From Alphaproteobacteria bacterium (GTDB taxonomy: Bacteria; Pseudomonadota; Alphaproteobacteria; UBA9219), in assembly GCA_026225415.1 (NCBI GenBank), contig JAMFSS010000011.1, positions 62,001 through 126,000 of the forward strand: DNA of 64,000 bases. Direction: 5' to 3'. Shown one piece after another: positions 34,299 through 42,928 of the stretch. The notes under the pieces are model-generated. The model was not told the origin of the DNA. It saw nothing but the letters and a program-made list of their open reading frames with translations, and did no database searches. Numbering within the stretch: the stretch's first letter is position 1; every line of letters begins with the position of its first letter. The position numbers and the translations under genes were made by a program.

Positions 34299-35447
34299 AT
34301 GTCTGTCGATCATACCGATGCCCAAGCCCACCGTCCCTGGCGCCAAATCGCCCGCCGTAAAAGCCGCCAGATAAAAGTCGGCAATGTTCTGGTCGGCGGC
34401 GATGCGCCCATATCGGTGCAGACAATGACCAACACCTTGACCACCGATGCCAAGGCCACCATCGCGCAAATTCTGGCCGCCGAAGCGGCAGGTGTCGATA
34501 TCGTGCGCGTGTCATGCCCCGATGAAGAATCCACGGCGGCACTGGCCGAAATCGTCAAAGGCGTGAATGTGCCGATCGTCGCCGACATTCATTTCCATTA
34601 CAAACGCGGCATCGAAGCCGCCAAAGCAGGCGCCGCCTGTTTGCGCATTAATCCCGGCAATATCGGTTCCGATGACCGCGTGCGGGAAGTCGTGAACGCC
34701 GCCAAGGATTACGGTTGCGCCATCCGTATCGGCGTTAATGCCGGTTCGCTGGAAAATGATTTGCTGGAAAAATATGGCGAACCCTGCCCCGACGCGATGG
34801 TCGAAAGCGCGATGCGCCATGTCAAAATTCTGGAAGATCATGATTTCTTCAATTTCAAAATCAGTGTCAAGGCATCGGACGTATTCCTTGGCGTCGCGGC
34901 CTATCAGGCCATTGCCGAAGCGTGCGATTATCCTTTGCATATCGGCATCACCGAAGCTGGCGGCCTGCGTTCCGGCACCGTGAAAAGCGCGGTTGGTCTG
35001 GGCAGTCTGTTATGGGCGGGTATCGGCGACACAATGCGCGTTTCCTTGTCGGCGGAACCTGTCGAAGAAGTCAAAGTCGGTTATGAAATTTTGAAATCGC
35101 TGGGGCTTCGTCGTCGCGGCGTAACCGTTATTTCATGCCCGTCATGCGCGCGCCAGAATTTCAACGTCATTAAAACGGTCGAAGTTTTGGAAGAACGCCT
35201 GGCACATATCACAACGCCGATGACCGTTTCGGTGATCGGCTGCGTGGTCAATGGCCCGGGCGAAGCGATGATGACCGATATCGGTTTCACCGGCGGCGGC
35301 AAAGGCACGCATCAGGTTTATATCGCCGGCCAAACGGCGCACCGTTTGCAAAATGAAGATATCGTCGGTCATCTGGTCGGTCTGGTGGAAAAGAAAGCCG
35401 CCGAAATTCAGGCAGAAAAAGCCAAATTGGAAGTAGCGGCGGAATAA
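34299..35447 (+). CDS. ispG: 4-hydroxy-3-methylbut-2-enyl-diphosphate synthase IspG (GcpE)
   Basis: 382 residues. [4Fe-4S] enzyme of the MEP isoprenoid pathway. TIM-barrel part begins [24 protein letters not shown]; the C-terminal cluster domain has S-C-P-S-C-A-R and [10 protein letters not shown], supplying the three cysteine ligands plus the conserved acid. ATG at 34299 is spaced well from AGGAGAAG; the GTG immediately before it would also be in frame. Confidence 0.96.
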   Translation: MSVDHTDAQAHRPWRQIARRKSRQIKVGNVLVGGDAPISVQTMTNTLTTDAKATIAQILAAEAAGVDIVRVSCPDEESTAALAEIVKGVNVPIVADIHFHYKRGIEAAKAGAACLRINPGNIGSDDRVREVVNAAKDYGCAIRIGVNAGSLENDLLEKYGEPCPDAMVESAMRHVKILEDHDFFNFKISVKASDVFLGVAAYQAIAEACDYPLHIGITEAGGLRSGTVKSAVGLGSLLWAGIGDTMRVSLSAEPVEEVKVGYEILKSLGLRRRGVTVISCPSCARQNFNVIKTVEVLEERLAHITTPMTVSVIGCVVNGPGEAMMTDIGFTGGGKGTHQVYIAGQTAHRLQNEDIVGHLVGLVEKKAAEIQAEKAKLEVAAE

Positions 35448-35493
35448 TTTTTAAGGCGAATAATTTTAACGATGCTTTTTTTGAGGATATTTT

Positions 35494-35898
35494 ATGAATG
35501 ATGTTTCAATCACAACCGAAAACCTGTTTCTTACCGCAACAGGCGAAGCGCAGATTCCGCCCAACCGCCGACATCTGTTCGGTATTTTTATTAAGCTGTC
35601 GAATGAGCGCCGTGAAGCCATGTTAAAATGGGCACAAAGGCAAACAAAACCGCAGGCTATTAGCTATGTGCGCATGTTTGCCTTGGCTCTTGCCGAGAAA
35701 AAAATAGATTTGTCCCAAGCGGCTGATTGGCGACCTTTGCTGGCTGATTTTATTGAATCGCAAAGGGCTAATATCAAGGAGCCTGCCTTGTCGGTTTGCC
35801 GTGCGGATATTATCGGCTTTCTTTCATCCTGGTTCGATATCGATCAAGCCAGGCGTCCGGCTACACCGGTTATTACCGCCTCTAGGCTTCAAAGCTGA
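35494..35898 (+). CDS. hypothetical protein, helical, 134 aa
   Basis: Preceded by TGAGGAT. Soluble, mostly helical: R-R-H-L-F-G-I-F-I-K-L-S-N-E-R-R-E-A-M-L, then a segment with W-R-P-L-L-A-D-F-I-E and a last helix I-I-G-F-L-S-S-W-F-D. No family recognised. Base composition is more AT-rich than ispG and prfA on either side, so it may be a later insertion. 44 bases before prfA. Confidence 0.6.
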   Translation: MNDVSITTENLFLTATGEAQIPPNRRHLFGIFIKLSNERREAMLKWAQRQTKPQAISYVRMFALALAEKKIDLSQAADWRPLLADFIESQRANIKEPALSVCRADIIGFLSSWFDIDQARRPATPVITASRLQS

Positions 35899-35942
35899 AA
35901 TGGGCTATAGGCTCTAACCCTTAACAGCCTCTAGATCGCCGC

Positions 35943-37007
35943 ATGTCCCTTACCGAAACCCTGTCCCGCGTTCTGGCGCGTCATGATGAAGTGCGCGATG
36001 CGTTATCGCAGCCGATGGCGGCCGACCAGTTCAAAAAACTATCCAAGGAATATGCCGACCTGACACCGGTGGCCGACGCCATTATCGCATTAAACAAAGC
36101 GCGGCAGGAATTGGTGGATGCCGAAGGCATGCTGTCCGACCCCGATATGGCCGCCGAAGCGAAACAGGAAATTGAAGCGTTAAAGCCGACCATCCCCGCG
36201 CTTGAGCTGCAAGTTCAACGCATGCTGTTACCCAAAGACATCGCGGATGAACGCAATGCGATTATCGAAATCCGTGCCGGTGCCGGTGGCGACGAAGCCG
36301 CCTTGTTCGGCGCGTTGCTGTTCGACATGTACCGCAAATATGCCGCCGTGCGCGGGTGGAAATTTGAAGTGATGGAATTGTCGGAAAACGATCTGGGCGG
36401 CTTGCGTGAAGGCACCGCCGAAATTACAGGGCGCGGCGTTTTCGCGCGATTGAAGTTCGAGTCCGGCGTTCACCGCGTGCAACGCGTGCCCCAAACCGAA
36501 ACGCAGGGACGCGTCCACACATCGACCGCGACCGTCGCCGTGTTGCCGGAAATGGAAGAAACCGATATCGATATCCAGGAAAAAGACCTGCGCATCGATG
36601 TGTACCGCGCCTCGGGCGCGGGCGGCCAGCATGTGAACAAGACCGAAAGCGCGGTGCGCATCACCCATATCCCCACCAATACGGTTGTGGCGATGCAGGA
36701 AGAACGCTCACAAATCAAAAATCGCGCCAAGGCGATGAAGATTTTACGCGCCCGTATCTATGAACAACGCGACCGCGCCATTAAATCGGCGCATGCAGCA
36801 GAACGCAAAAGCCAGGTGGGAACCGGCGACCGGTCGGAACGTATCCGCACCTATAATTTCCCGCAAGGCCGCGTTTCCGACCACCGTATCGAACTGACAT
36901 TGTATAATATCGAACAGGTTATCGCCGGCAACGAACTGGATAAATTCATCGACGAGCTGATCCAACGCGACGAAGCCGAAAAACTGGCGGAGTTGAGCGG
37001 ACAATGA
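35943..37007 (+). CDS. prfA: peptide chain release factor 1
   Basis: 354 residues. Recognises UAA/UAG in the ribosomal A site. Stop-codon tripeptide P-x-T is P-Q-T at residues 183-185 ([10 protein letters not shown]), which marks RF1 rather than RF2 (S-P-F). The catalytic G-G-Q is at 227-229 in [11 protein letters not shown]. The prmC gene overlapping its 3' end encodes the methylase of that glutamine. The leader contains GGCTCTAACCC and no clear ribosome site. Confidence 0.96.
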   Translation: MSLTETLSRVLARHDEVRDALSQPMAADQFKKLSKEYADLTPVADAIIALNKARQELVDAEGMLSDPDMAAEAKQEIEALKPTIPALELQVQRMLLPKDIADERNAIIEIRAGAGGDEAALFGALLFDMYRKYAAVRGWKFEVMELSENDLGGLREGTAEITGRGVFARLKFESGVHRVQRVPQTETQGRVHTSTATVAVLPEMEETDIDIQEKDLRIDVYRASGAGGQHVNKTESAVRITHIPTNTVVAMQEERSQIKNRAKAMKILRARIYEQRDRAIKSAHAAERKSQVGTGDRSERIRTYNFPQGRVSDHRIELTLYNIEQVIAGNELDKFIDELIQRDEAEKLAELSGQ

Positions 37008-37858
37008 GGTTGGCGGACTATGTGGCAAACGCCATTGAAACTCTAAAACTCGCTGGTGTCGATAACCCGCAACTTGATACCCGCCTGCTTGCCGGTCATG
37101 CGCTTGGTATCGACCGCGCCGAACTCCTCAGCCAATCGCAACGCGAATTATCAGATGCCGAGCAAACGTCAATCACCGCACTTATTACCCGCCGCGCAGC
37201 CCGCGAACCGGTGGCACGGATTATAGGCACACGCGGGTTCTGGGGTTTAGAATTCGGGTTGAACGAAGCCACATTGGAACCGCGCCCCGACAGCGAAACC
37301 TTGGTCGAAGCTATCTTAAAACTAAAAACAGATGCCCACCGGATTCTTGATTTAGGCACAGGCAGCGGCTGTCTCTTGCTGTCCTTGCTACACGAATTTC
37401 CATCCGCAACCGGCCTTGGCATCGATATCAACCCGCGTGCCGTCGAACAGGCTGCGCAAAATGCTGTCGCGCTTAAACTGAACAACCGCGCCGCATTTCA
37501 AACCAGCAATTGGCTGGAAAATATCACAGGGAAGTTTGATATTATCATCAGCAACCCACCTTATATCCCCCATTTCTATATCGAGCATCTCATGCCCGAA
37601 GTGCGTGATCATGACCCGATGCTGGCATTAGACGGCGGCACCGACGGCCTCGCCCCCTACCGCCACCTCATCCCGCAACTCCCCCATTTTCTGACCCCGA
37701 ACGGCATCTTGTGCTTTGAAATCGGCATCACCCAAGCGCTACAGGTGGCAACGCTGTTACAACAATCTAATTTTCAAAACATCACCACACACAAAGATTT
37801 AGGTGGTATCGACAGATGCATAACCGCCCTCACTTCTCTCAAAGTATCAGAGAGGTAA
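37004..37858 (+). CDS. prmC: release factor glutamine methyltransferase PrmC
   Basis: 284 residues. N-terminal helical domain ([15 protein letters not shown]) that binds the release factor, then a class I methylase with [13 protein letters not shown] and the N-P-P-Y motif (S-N-P-P-Y-I-P) that positions the glutamine amide. Methylates the G-G-Q glutamine of RF1/RF2. Start overlaps prfA by 4 bases, a standard pair. Its stop codon lies inside the left terminal repeat of the palindrome that follows. Confidence 0.95.
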   Translation: MRLADYVANAIETLKLAGVDNPQLDTRLLAGHALGIDRAELLSQSQRELSDAEQTSITALITRRAAREPVARIIGTRGFWGLEFGLNEATLEPRPDSETLVEAILKLKTDAHRILDLGTGSGCLLLSLLHEFPSATGLGIDINPRAVEQAAQNAVALKLNNRAAFQTSNWLENITGKFDIIISNPPYIPHFYIEHLMPEVRDHDPMLALDGGTDGLAPYRHLIPQLPHFLTPNGILCFEIGITQALQVATLLQQSNFQNITTHKDLGGIDRCITALTSLKVSER

Positions 37859-37982
37859 AATTACGAATATTGTGGTGATTAGGGTGATTTTTAGGAAGAC
37901 CCGCAAGGCAAGCGTATTCAACATACGCGCGTTGCGGGTCTTCCTAAAAAGCGCACTAGGCGCCCAATAGGCGTAATTTTAC
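37855..37982. repeat. long palindrome (128 bp) between convergent genes, hairpin-repeat family copy 2
   Basis: Perfect 11-bp ends GTAAAATTACG (37855-37865) and CGTAATTTTAC (37972-37982), imperfect outer arms, then a perfect 19-bp stem TTTTTAGGAAGACCCGCAA (37888-37906) with its complement at 37932-37950 and the apex CGTAT-TCAAC-ATACG (37913-37927). The ends include the prmC stop codon and the last base of the ETF-QO stop, so it fills the whole gap. It can terminate transcription in both directions; the AAAAA/TTTTT outside the stem favours this. Confidence 0.85.
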
Positions 37983-39616
37983 TACATGTCTTGGTAATTA
38001 GGGCCGCCGCTTCCCTCTGGCACACACCAATCTATATTCTGCGTCGGGTCTTTGATATCGCACGTCTTACAATGCACGCAATTTTGCGCGTTGATTTGCA
38101 GGCGCGGCTTGTCACCCTCTTGCACAATCTCATACACCCCTGCCGGGCAATAACGCGTTTCCGGCGCTGCGTAATCGCGCAAATTCACATCAATCGCCAC
38201 CGCAGGATTACGCAATTTTAAATGCGCGGGTTGGTCTTCTTCGTGATTGGTGTTGGACAAGAACACTGACGACAAACGATCGAAAGAAATCACGCCATCG
38301 GGTTTGGCATACTCAATCTTGGCGCAATCCTTCGCCAGTTTGGTCGCCTTGTTATCGGCATGATTACGCAATGTCCACGGCGCACGCCCGCGCAACAACA
38401 CTGTATCGATCGCGCTGTAAATCATGCCGCCCAGCAATCCCCAACGGAAGCTGGGGCGTATATTGCGCACGCCAAACAACTCCGCCCATAACCATGATTT
38501 TTCCAAACGCGGGCGGTAATCGGTCGCTTCCACTGCGTCGCCCGCCAATAAATCGGCCAAAGATTCCGCCGCGACCATGCCCGATTTCATCGCGGTGTGG
38601 TTGCCCTTAATTTTGGGCACATTCAAAAATCCCGCCGCATCGCCAATCAACAACCCGCCGGGGAATGTCAAACGCGGGAGGGATTGCACGCCGCCTTCGC
38701 TCAACGCCCGTGCGCCATAAGACAAGCGCTTGCCACCCTCTAATAAAGAACGAATATGCGGATGTTGTTTAAACCGTTGAAATTCTTCAAACGGCGACAG
38801 ATATGGATTTTGATAATCCAGCCCGACCACAAAACCAATCGAAACCAGATTTTTCTCCCAATGATACAGCCACGACCCGCCATAGGTGCATGCATCCATC
38901 GGCCAGCCAATCGTGTGTTGCACATGGCCTTCGCGGTGTTTGGACGGATCGATTTCCCAAATTTCCTTAATACCCAACCCGTAAGTTTGCGGGTCGACAC
39001 CCTTGCGCAGATCAAATTTTTCAAACAGCACTTTGGTTAATGACCCACGGCACCCTTCGGCAAACACTGTTTGCCGTGCGCGCAATTCCATGCCGCGCGT
39101 ATATCGTTCTGTGCGTTCGCCGTTTTTGCCAATGCCCATATCGCCGGTGGCAACACCCGCCACGGCACCCGCATCATCATACAAAATTTCGGCACCGGCA
39201 AAACCTGCGTAAATTTCCACGCCTAAAGCTTCCGCCTGTTGCGCCAGCCATTTACCCAAGCGCCCCAGACTGATGATGTAATTACCATGATTATTCATAG
39301 TCGGCGGGTTGGGCAAGCGGAACGCCTTACGCGCGGTCATAAAATAAAAACTGTCGGATGTCGCGGGTACAGTTAATGGCGCATCGAGCTCTTTCCAATG
39401 GGGCAGCAATTCATTCAACGCACGCGGTTCAAACACCGCACCCGAAAGCAAATGCGCGCCAACTTCGGAGCCTTTTTCGATGACACACACGGAAATCTCG
39501 CGCCCCGCTGTTTGCGCCAATTGCTTCAATCGAATGGCGCAGGAAAGCCCCGCAGGCCCCGCGCCCACGATCAACACATCATAAGACATAATCTCGCGTG
39601 GTTCTGTTTCAGACAT
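37982..39616 (-). CDS. electron transfer flavoprotein-ubiquinone oxidoreductase
   Basis: 544 residues. Passes electrons from ETF to ubiquinone at the inner membrane, so beta-oxidation or amino-acid dehydrogenases feed the chain. FAD motif [12 protein letters not shown] at about 13-24; a G-C-R-G-S-L-T-K segment; and a C-terminal ferredoxin-like part with [23 protein letters not shown] providing the four [4Fe-4S] cysteines and the diagnostic end G-G-P-N-Y. No etfAB genes are in the window. Confidence 0.95.
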   Translation of the reverse strand: MSETEPREIMSYDVLIVGAGPAGLSCAIRLKQLAQTAGREISVCVIEKGSEVGAHLLSGAVFEPRALNELLPHWKELDAPLTVPATSDSFYFMTARKAFRLPNPPTMNNHGNYIISLGRLGKWLAQQAEALGVEIYAGFAGAEILYDDAGAVAGVATGDMGIGKNGERTERYTRGMELRARQTVFAEGCRGSLTKVLFEKFDLRKGVDPQTYGLGIKEIWEIDPSKHREGHVQHTIGWPMDACTYGGSWLYHWEKNLVSIGFVVGLDYQNPYLSPFEEFQRFKQHPHIRSLLEGGKRLSYGARALSEGGVQSLPRLTFPGGLLIGDAAGFLNVPKIKGNHTAMKSGMVAAESLADLLAGDAVEATDYRPRLEKSWLWAELFGVRNIRPSFRWGLLGGMIYSAIDTVLLRGRAPWTLRNHADNKATKLAKDCAKIEYAKPDGVISFDRLSSVFLSNTNHEEDQPAHLKLRNPAVAIDVNLRDYAAPETRYCPAGVYEIVQEGDKPRLQINAQNCVHCKTCDIKDPTQNIDWCVPEGSGGPNYQDM

Positions 39617-39673
39617 GCCAAAAACCCCTGTGATAAGGGTCTAAGTTTACGAATGAAATAGTAAGGAAAGGGT

Positions 39674-40165
39674 TTACTTTGACGGACCGGCAGGGCCATG
39701 CATCATCGACATACCTTTGGTGCCGGGCGCTTTCTTCTGCGCCGCCACGGGTCTTCGCTGTTGTAACCCGCGCGAGTCACGGGCGGCACCGCCGCGGTCA
39801 CGCTCTCGGCTCTTGATAAATTCGCGCACTGTCTTGTCGCCAAATTCAATCATCCAATTCACAACGGCGAACGATTTGGCATTGGTCTTGGTCTTTTCCC
39901 ATGCCACGCTCAAATTCGCCGAAGCGCGCATCGGCAATTCACTGAAAAATTCCACAATCGCTTCGATCAGGTCGGCGCCGACCAAATGGCGGTGTTCGCC
40001 TTTGACCTCTTCCGCCTTGCGGGTGGTGAGCATTTTGGCAATGCCGGAGCCCGCCCCTTCGGTATCACCCTCGCCCTTTTTCTTACGACGCGCTGAATCC
40101 TCTTGCTCGGCATCCAAAGGGATACCGTTCAATTCGTCATCATTGTCATCGATGGGCGTGGTCAT
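39674..40165 (-). CDS. hypothetical protein, charged, 163 aa
   Basis: An acidic N-terminus (D-D-N-D-D-E-L-N-G), a basic patch (A-R-R-K-K-K-G-E-G), a middle helix-rich segment (L-I-E-A-I-V-E-F-F-S-E-L-P-M-R-A) and a basic, Gln/Arg-rich tail ending M-M-H-G-P-A-G-P-S-K. No signal peptide or membrane helix. The charge pattern suggests nucleic-acid or protein binding, but no family is recognised. Codon use is like the core genes. Confidence 0.6.
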   Translation of the reverse strand: MTTPIDDNDDELNGIPLDAEQEDSARRKKKGEGDTEGAGSGIAKMLTTRKAEEVKGEHRHLVGADLIEAIVEFFSELPMRASANLSVAWEKTKTNAKSFAVVNWMIEFGDKTVREFIKSRERDRGGAARDSRGLQQRRPVAAQKKAPGTKGMSMMHGPAGPSK

Positions 40166-40189
40166 TACCTGATTCGTTCCTTTATAAAA

Positions 40190-40480
40190 TTAAGTCTCGA
40201 CAACCTTGCCATCCTTCAAATGAAGGAAGCTTGTATCATAACCTTCGACAGGCCTCTTATTCTCCATGCGAATAATAAGGATCTTATTAATTTTCAGCAA
40301 GAAGTTATGCATTTCGTCGGTCGCTTCCCAATCGATAGGATAGGTGCCGCCTGTGTCATAGATGATCTCTAAGCGTTTTTTATCAAGGTGATAGCCAACC
40401 CACAGAGGCGTTGCCTCGAAAGGTTCATCATGGACAAGACACATCTTTCCACGGGCGTTAACGACAAGACCAATATTCAC
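40190..40480 (-). CDS. hypothetical protein, beta-rich, 96 aa
   Basis: Small soluble protein: N-I-G-L-V-V-N-A-R-G-K at the start, W-V-G-Y-H-L-D-K-K-R-L-E-I-I-Y-D in the middle, I-L-I-I-R-M-E-N-K-R-P-V-E-G at the end; alternating hydrophobic residues point to a beta sheet. No family recognised. 24 bases downstream of the preceding minus-strand gene's end point, more AT-rich than its neighbours. Confidence 0.6.
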   Translation of the reverse strand: MNIGLVVNARGKMCLVHDEPFEATPLWVGYHLDKKRLEIIYDTGGTYPIDWEATDEMHNFLLKINKILIIRMENKRPVEGYDTSFLHLKDGKVVET

Positions 40481-40634
40481 GGCAAAACAGCTCCCAAACG
40501 ACTTATATTATAGACCAGCGATTCACTTTTCCCATAAAATTGCATATTTTACGGAAAAAGATCGCGGCCTTACGGGGACAAAAAACCCCGCATATTGTCG
40601 GCCACAGATGGTTAAAACCTTATGAAGAACAACC
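40481..40634. other. intergenic region downstream of recR
   Basis: 154 bp. Contains CGGGG-ACAAAAAA-CCCCG at about 40576-40593 inside a larger GGCC...GGCC frame, a possible weak terminator for the minus-strand recR transcript but without a T-run after the stem. Otherwise AT-rich with likely promoter sequence for the 96-residue gene. Confidence 0.35.
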
Positions 40635-41225
40635 CTAACCCGCCTTACGACGCGCCTGCATGGCGGCGGCCAAAGTACCGTCATCAAGATAATCCAACTC
40701 GCCCCCCACCGGCAACCCATGCGCGAGTTTCGAAATCGTAACACCCGCATCCTCCAACCGTTCGGCCACATAATGCGCGGTCGCCTGCCCTTCGACCGTT
40801 GCATTAAGCGCGAGGATTACCTCTCTGGTTTCATTCAATTTTACGCGTTCAAGTAATTTCTCAATCTTCAAATCGGCGGGGCGGATACCTTCCAGCGCCG
40901 ACAGAGTTCCCCCCAACACATGATAGATACCGCGGAACGCATGGCTGCGTTCCAATGCCCATAAATCGGCGACATCCTCCACCACGCATATCAAGCCACG
41001 GTCGCGGCCATTGTCCCGGCAAATTTCGCAAGGATCACAGCCGCCCAGATTGCCGCAGGTGGTGCAACCCTTCACATCCTGTGCCGCGCGGGTCAGAGCG
41101 TCGATAAGCGGCAGCATGACCGCTTCGCGCCGTTTCAACATATACAAAACCATGCGGCGCGCCGAACGCGGCCCCAAACCGGGCAACTTGGCCAAATGCT
41201 TCATCAGTTGGTCGAGGGGTGACAT
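40635..41225 (-). CDS. recR: recombination protein RecR
   Basis: 196 residues. N-terminal HhH (L-A-K-L-P-G-L-G-P-R-S-A-R-R), a zinc finger with Cys54, Cys57, Cys63, Cys66 and Cys69 available, and a Toprim domain starting I-C-V-V-E-D-V-A-D. A C-terminal Walker-B-like L-D-Y-L-D-D-G-T-L motif is seen. Acts with RecO in loading RecA at gaps. Normally recR directly follows ybaB; here a 192-residue AT-rich gene separates them. Confidence 0.95.
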   Translation of the reverse strand: MSPLDQLMKHLAKLPGLGPRSARRMVLYMLKRREAVMLPLIDALTRAAQDVKGCTTCGNLGGCDPCEICRDNGRDRGLICVVEDVADLWALERSHAFRGIYHVLGGTLSALEGIRPADLKIEKLLERVKLNETREVILALNATVEGQATAHYVAERLEDAGVTISKLAHGLPVGGELDYLDDGTLAAAMQARRKAG

Positions 41226-41235
41226 AAATACCTAA

Positions 41236-41814
41236 TTATAAAGCAGGTCGGCTGGACAACCTTGCTAATTGTGAAACTTCATCTCCTATCAAAGATTTAA
41301 TCATTTTTCTTTTTAGTGGACAAATACCGGTTACAAGCCCGTGTCCATTGATGTTCGCTTTAATTTTTTCAGCTAGCTGTAAAGGATAAAAACTATCCGT
41401 TACTATTTTAGGAAACCCAGCAGCATCTGATCCAACGTCATAACCGCCCTTGCCTGCATAAATTTCTAGCACCGTCGCACCTAATTTACCCACAACCAAG
41501 CTGGCACTAGAAAATATTTCATTAACCTCAGAAATTTGCACATATCCATCCAGAAAACTATCACACATTTTTATGGCTGCTCTAAAAACCCCTTGGTCCG
41601 GCAATTCAATTTCATGCTTTAACCGCCACACAGGAAACGCTCCTTGTTGAAGATAAGTCAAAGGATTCGAATAGGCTTGATCTTGAACTGCTAAATACCA
41701 AGTCGAAAACACACAGGCTTCCTGAAAATAGCCTCGCACCTCTTCCTGTATTTGGAGAGAGTGCTTTGCTAGATCTTCAGCAAATAATTTAAATTCAATT
41801 TTGATGTCTTCCAT
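41236..41814 (-). CDS. hypothetical protein inserted between ybaB and recR
   Basis: 192 residues, no family recognised. Soluble alpha/beta: I-E-F-K-L-F-A-E-D-L-A-K-H, a Trp/Tyr-containing middle (F-S-T-W-Y-L-A-V-Q-D-Q-A-Y) and a C-terminal I-C-P-L-K-R-K-M-I-K-S-L. Codon use is clearly more AT-rich than recR and ybaB, which are contiguous in most bacteria, so this gene looks like a recent insertion. It sits 10 bases before recR and 22 after ybaB in the same direction, so it is transcribed with them. Confidence 0.65.
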   Translation of the reverse strand: MEDIKIEFKLFAEDLAKHSLQIQEEVRGYFQEACVFSTWYLAVQDQAYSNPLTYLQQGAFPVWRLKHEIELPDQGVFRAAIKMCDSFLDGYVQISEVNEIFSSASLVVGKLGATVLEIYAGKGGYDVGSDAAGFPKIVTDSFYPLQLAEKIKANINGHGLVTGICPLKRKMIKSLIGDEVSQLARLSSRPAL

Positions 41815-41836
41815 AAATTAACCTTAAAAATATTCC

Positions 41837-42157
41837 TCAAAACGGCAACTTAACACCCGGCGGCAATTGCAACCCGCCCATGACTTTTTCCGTTTCACCG
41901 GCGATCATCGCTTCGGCCTTCGCCTTAGCGTCGTTGCTTGCCACCACGATCAAATCTTCCAACATTTCCTTTTCCGACGCGTCCAGCAATTTGGCGTCGA
42001 TGGAAATTTTACGCATCTCGGCCTTGCCATTCATCACGACCGTGACCAGCCCGCCGCCCGATTGCCCCGTCACCTCGACATCGCCCAGACGGTTTTGCAT
42101 GTCGCCCATTTTGGCCTGCATGTCCTGAACCTGCTTCATCATTTTCGCTATATTCAT
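41837..42157 (-). CDS. ybaB: YbaB/EbfC nucleoid-associated protein
   Basis: 106 residues. Starts M-N-I-A-K-M-M-K-Q-V-Q-D-M-Q-A-K-M, then V-E-V-T-G-Q-S-G-G-G-L-V-T-V-V-M-N-G and D-L-I-V-V-A-S-N-D-A-K-A-K-A: the typical YbaB dimeric DNA-binding fold. ATG at 42157 follows AGGACAGG; a frame extending 8 codons upstream lacks support. Typical position between dnaX and recR, though both junctions carry extra genes here. Confidence 0.93.
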   Translation of the reverse strand: MNIAKMMKQVQDMQAKMGDMQNRLGDVEVTGQSGGGLVTVVMNGKAEMRKISIDAKLLDASEKEMLEDLIVVASNDAKAKAEAMIAGETEKVMGGLQLPPGVKLPF

Positions 42158-42245
42158 GGCCCTGTCCTTTTTTTTAACCAAACGGCGAAAGTATTTTTCG
42201 TGCTTTACGCGCCTGCCCCAGATTGCCTAAAATACGCCGATTTTA

Positions 42246-42270
42246 CAAGGACAGACCGCTGTCCTTTTTA
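42246..42270 (+). terminator. terminator-like hairpin before the 215-aa gene
   Basis: AAGGACAG-ACCG-CTGTCCTT followed by TTTA: an 8-bp stem and short T-run on the plus strand, 11 bases before the ATG at 42281. In front of a gene it would act as an attenuator, unless the real transcript starts inside it. The GGACAG also resembles the ybaB ribosome-site region. Confidence 0.4.
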
Positions 42271-42280
42271 CATAAAAAAT

Positions 42281-42928
42281 ATGTTTTTTCTTAGCAAAGA
42301 TATCGCGGAATCCCGCCCTGCCCGTCTGGTTGATGCCGGTTCCACCGCCGACATCATCCAAAGCCTTACGTTGCCTTATGCGGCGGCGGGCAAAGCAGCC
42401 GTGATTTCAACCATCATAGCGGTTGGCGCCACCTATGATAATGTGTTTCGCCCCCAATCCAAACTTAGCCTTCGCGATGAAATCCTGATCAAACAGGCTT
42501 TGACGACCGCGATTGGTTTAGGGTTTTCTGTGGCTGACACACTGAGCATAGAAACGGTCAATCTGAACCAAGGGCAAGATTACCATTCCGAAAAACCCTA
42601 TCACGGCGATCTGGTCGTTTTGTGTTGCATCCCCAAATGGGGCAACAGCGATCCGTTTAAAATCCACGAAAGCCGGTTGACCAGCCCGCATGGCAACAGC
42701 CCGCGCCGATGGAGACAAAGCCTTGAAAAGCGAAACCCCTTGATGGCCGTGTCTTCGGAGGCAACCGATTGCCGCGGCGAAATAACGGTACGGCGATCAC
42801 GCCCCGATACTTACCAGCATATCGAACCGGTTGATTTCCGCGCCGAAACCTTCCGCCAAAACGAACCGCGCAATTTCACAATGCATGCGATTATCCGCAA
42901 GGATATCGCCGCGCGACTGGCGTTATAA
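42281..42928 (+). CDS. hypothetical protein between ybaB and dnaX, opposite strand
   Basis: 215 residues. N-terminal half alpha/beta (P-A-R-L-V-D-A-G-S-T-A-D-I-I-Q-S-L-T-L-P-Y), middle with V-A-D-T-L-S-I-E-T, C-terminal half basic and Ser/Arg-rich. No signal or membrane segment; no family recognised. The ATG at 42281 is the first after the divergent ybaB start; the frame stays open upstream but only as antisense of ybaB. It lies on the opposite strand inside the dnaX-ybaB-recR block and its stop abuts the dnaX stop. Confidence 0.6.
   Translation: MFFLSKDIAESRPARLVDAGSTADIIQSLTLPYAAAGKAAVISTIIAVGATYDNVFRPQSKLSLRDEILIKQALTTAIGLGFSVADTLSIETVNLNQGQDYHSEKPYHGDLVVLCCIPKWGNSDPFKIHESRLTSPHGNSPRRWRQSLEKRNPLMAVSSEATDCRGEITVRRSRPDTYQHIEPVDFRAETFRQNEPRNFTMHAIIRKDIAARLAL

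Noticed and set aside
41867-42280. Upstream half of the plus-strand frame ending at 42928
   Set aside because: It is antisense of ybaB and reads as a His/Phe-rich unnatural sequence; the real gene probably starts at 42281.
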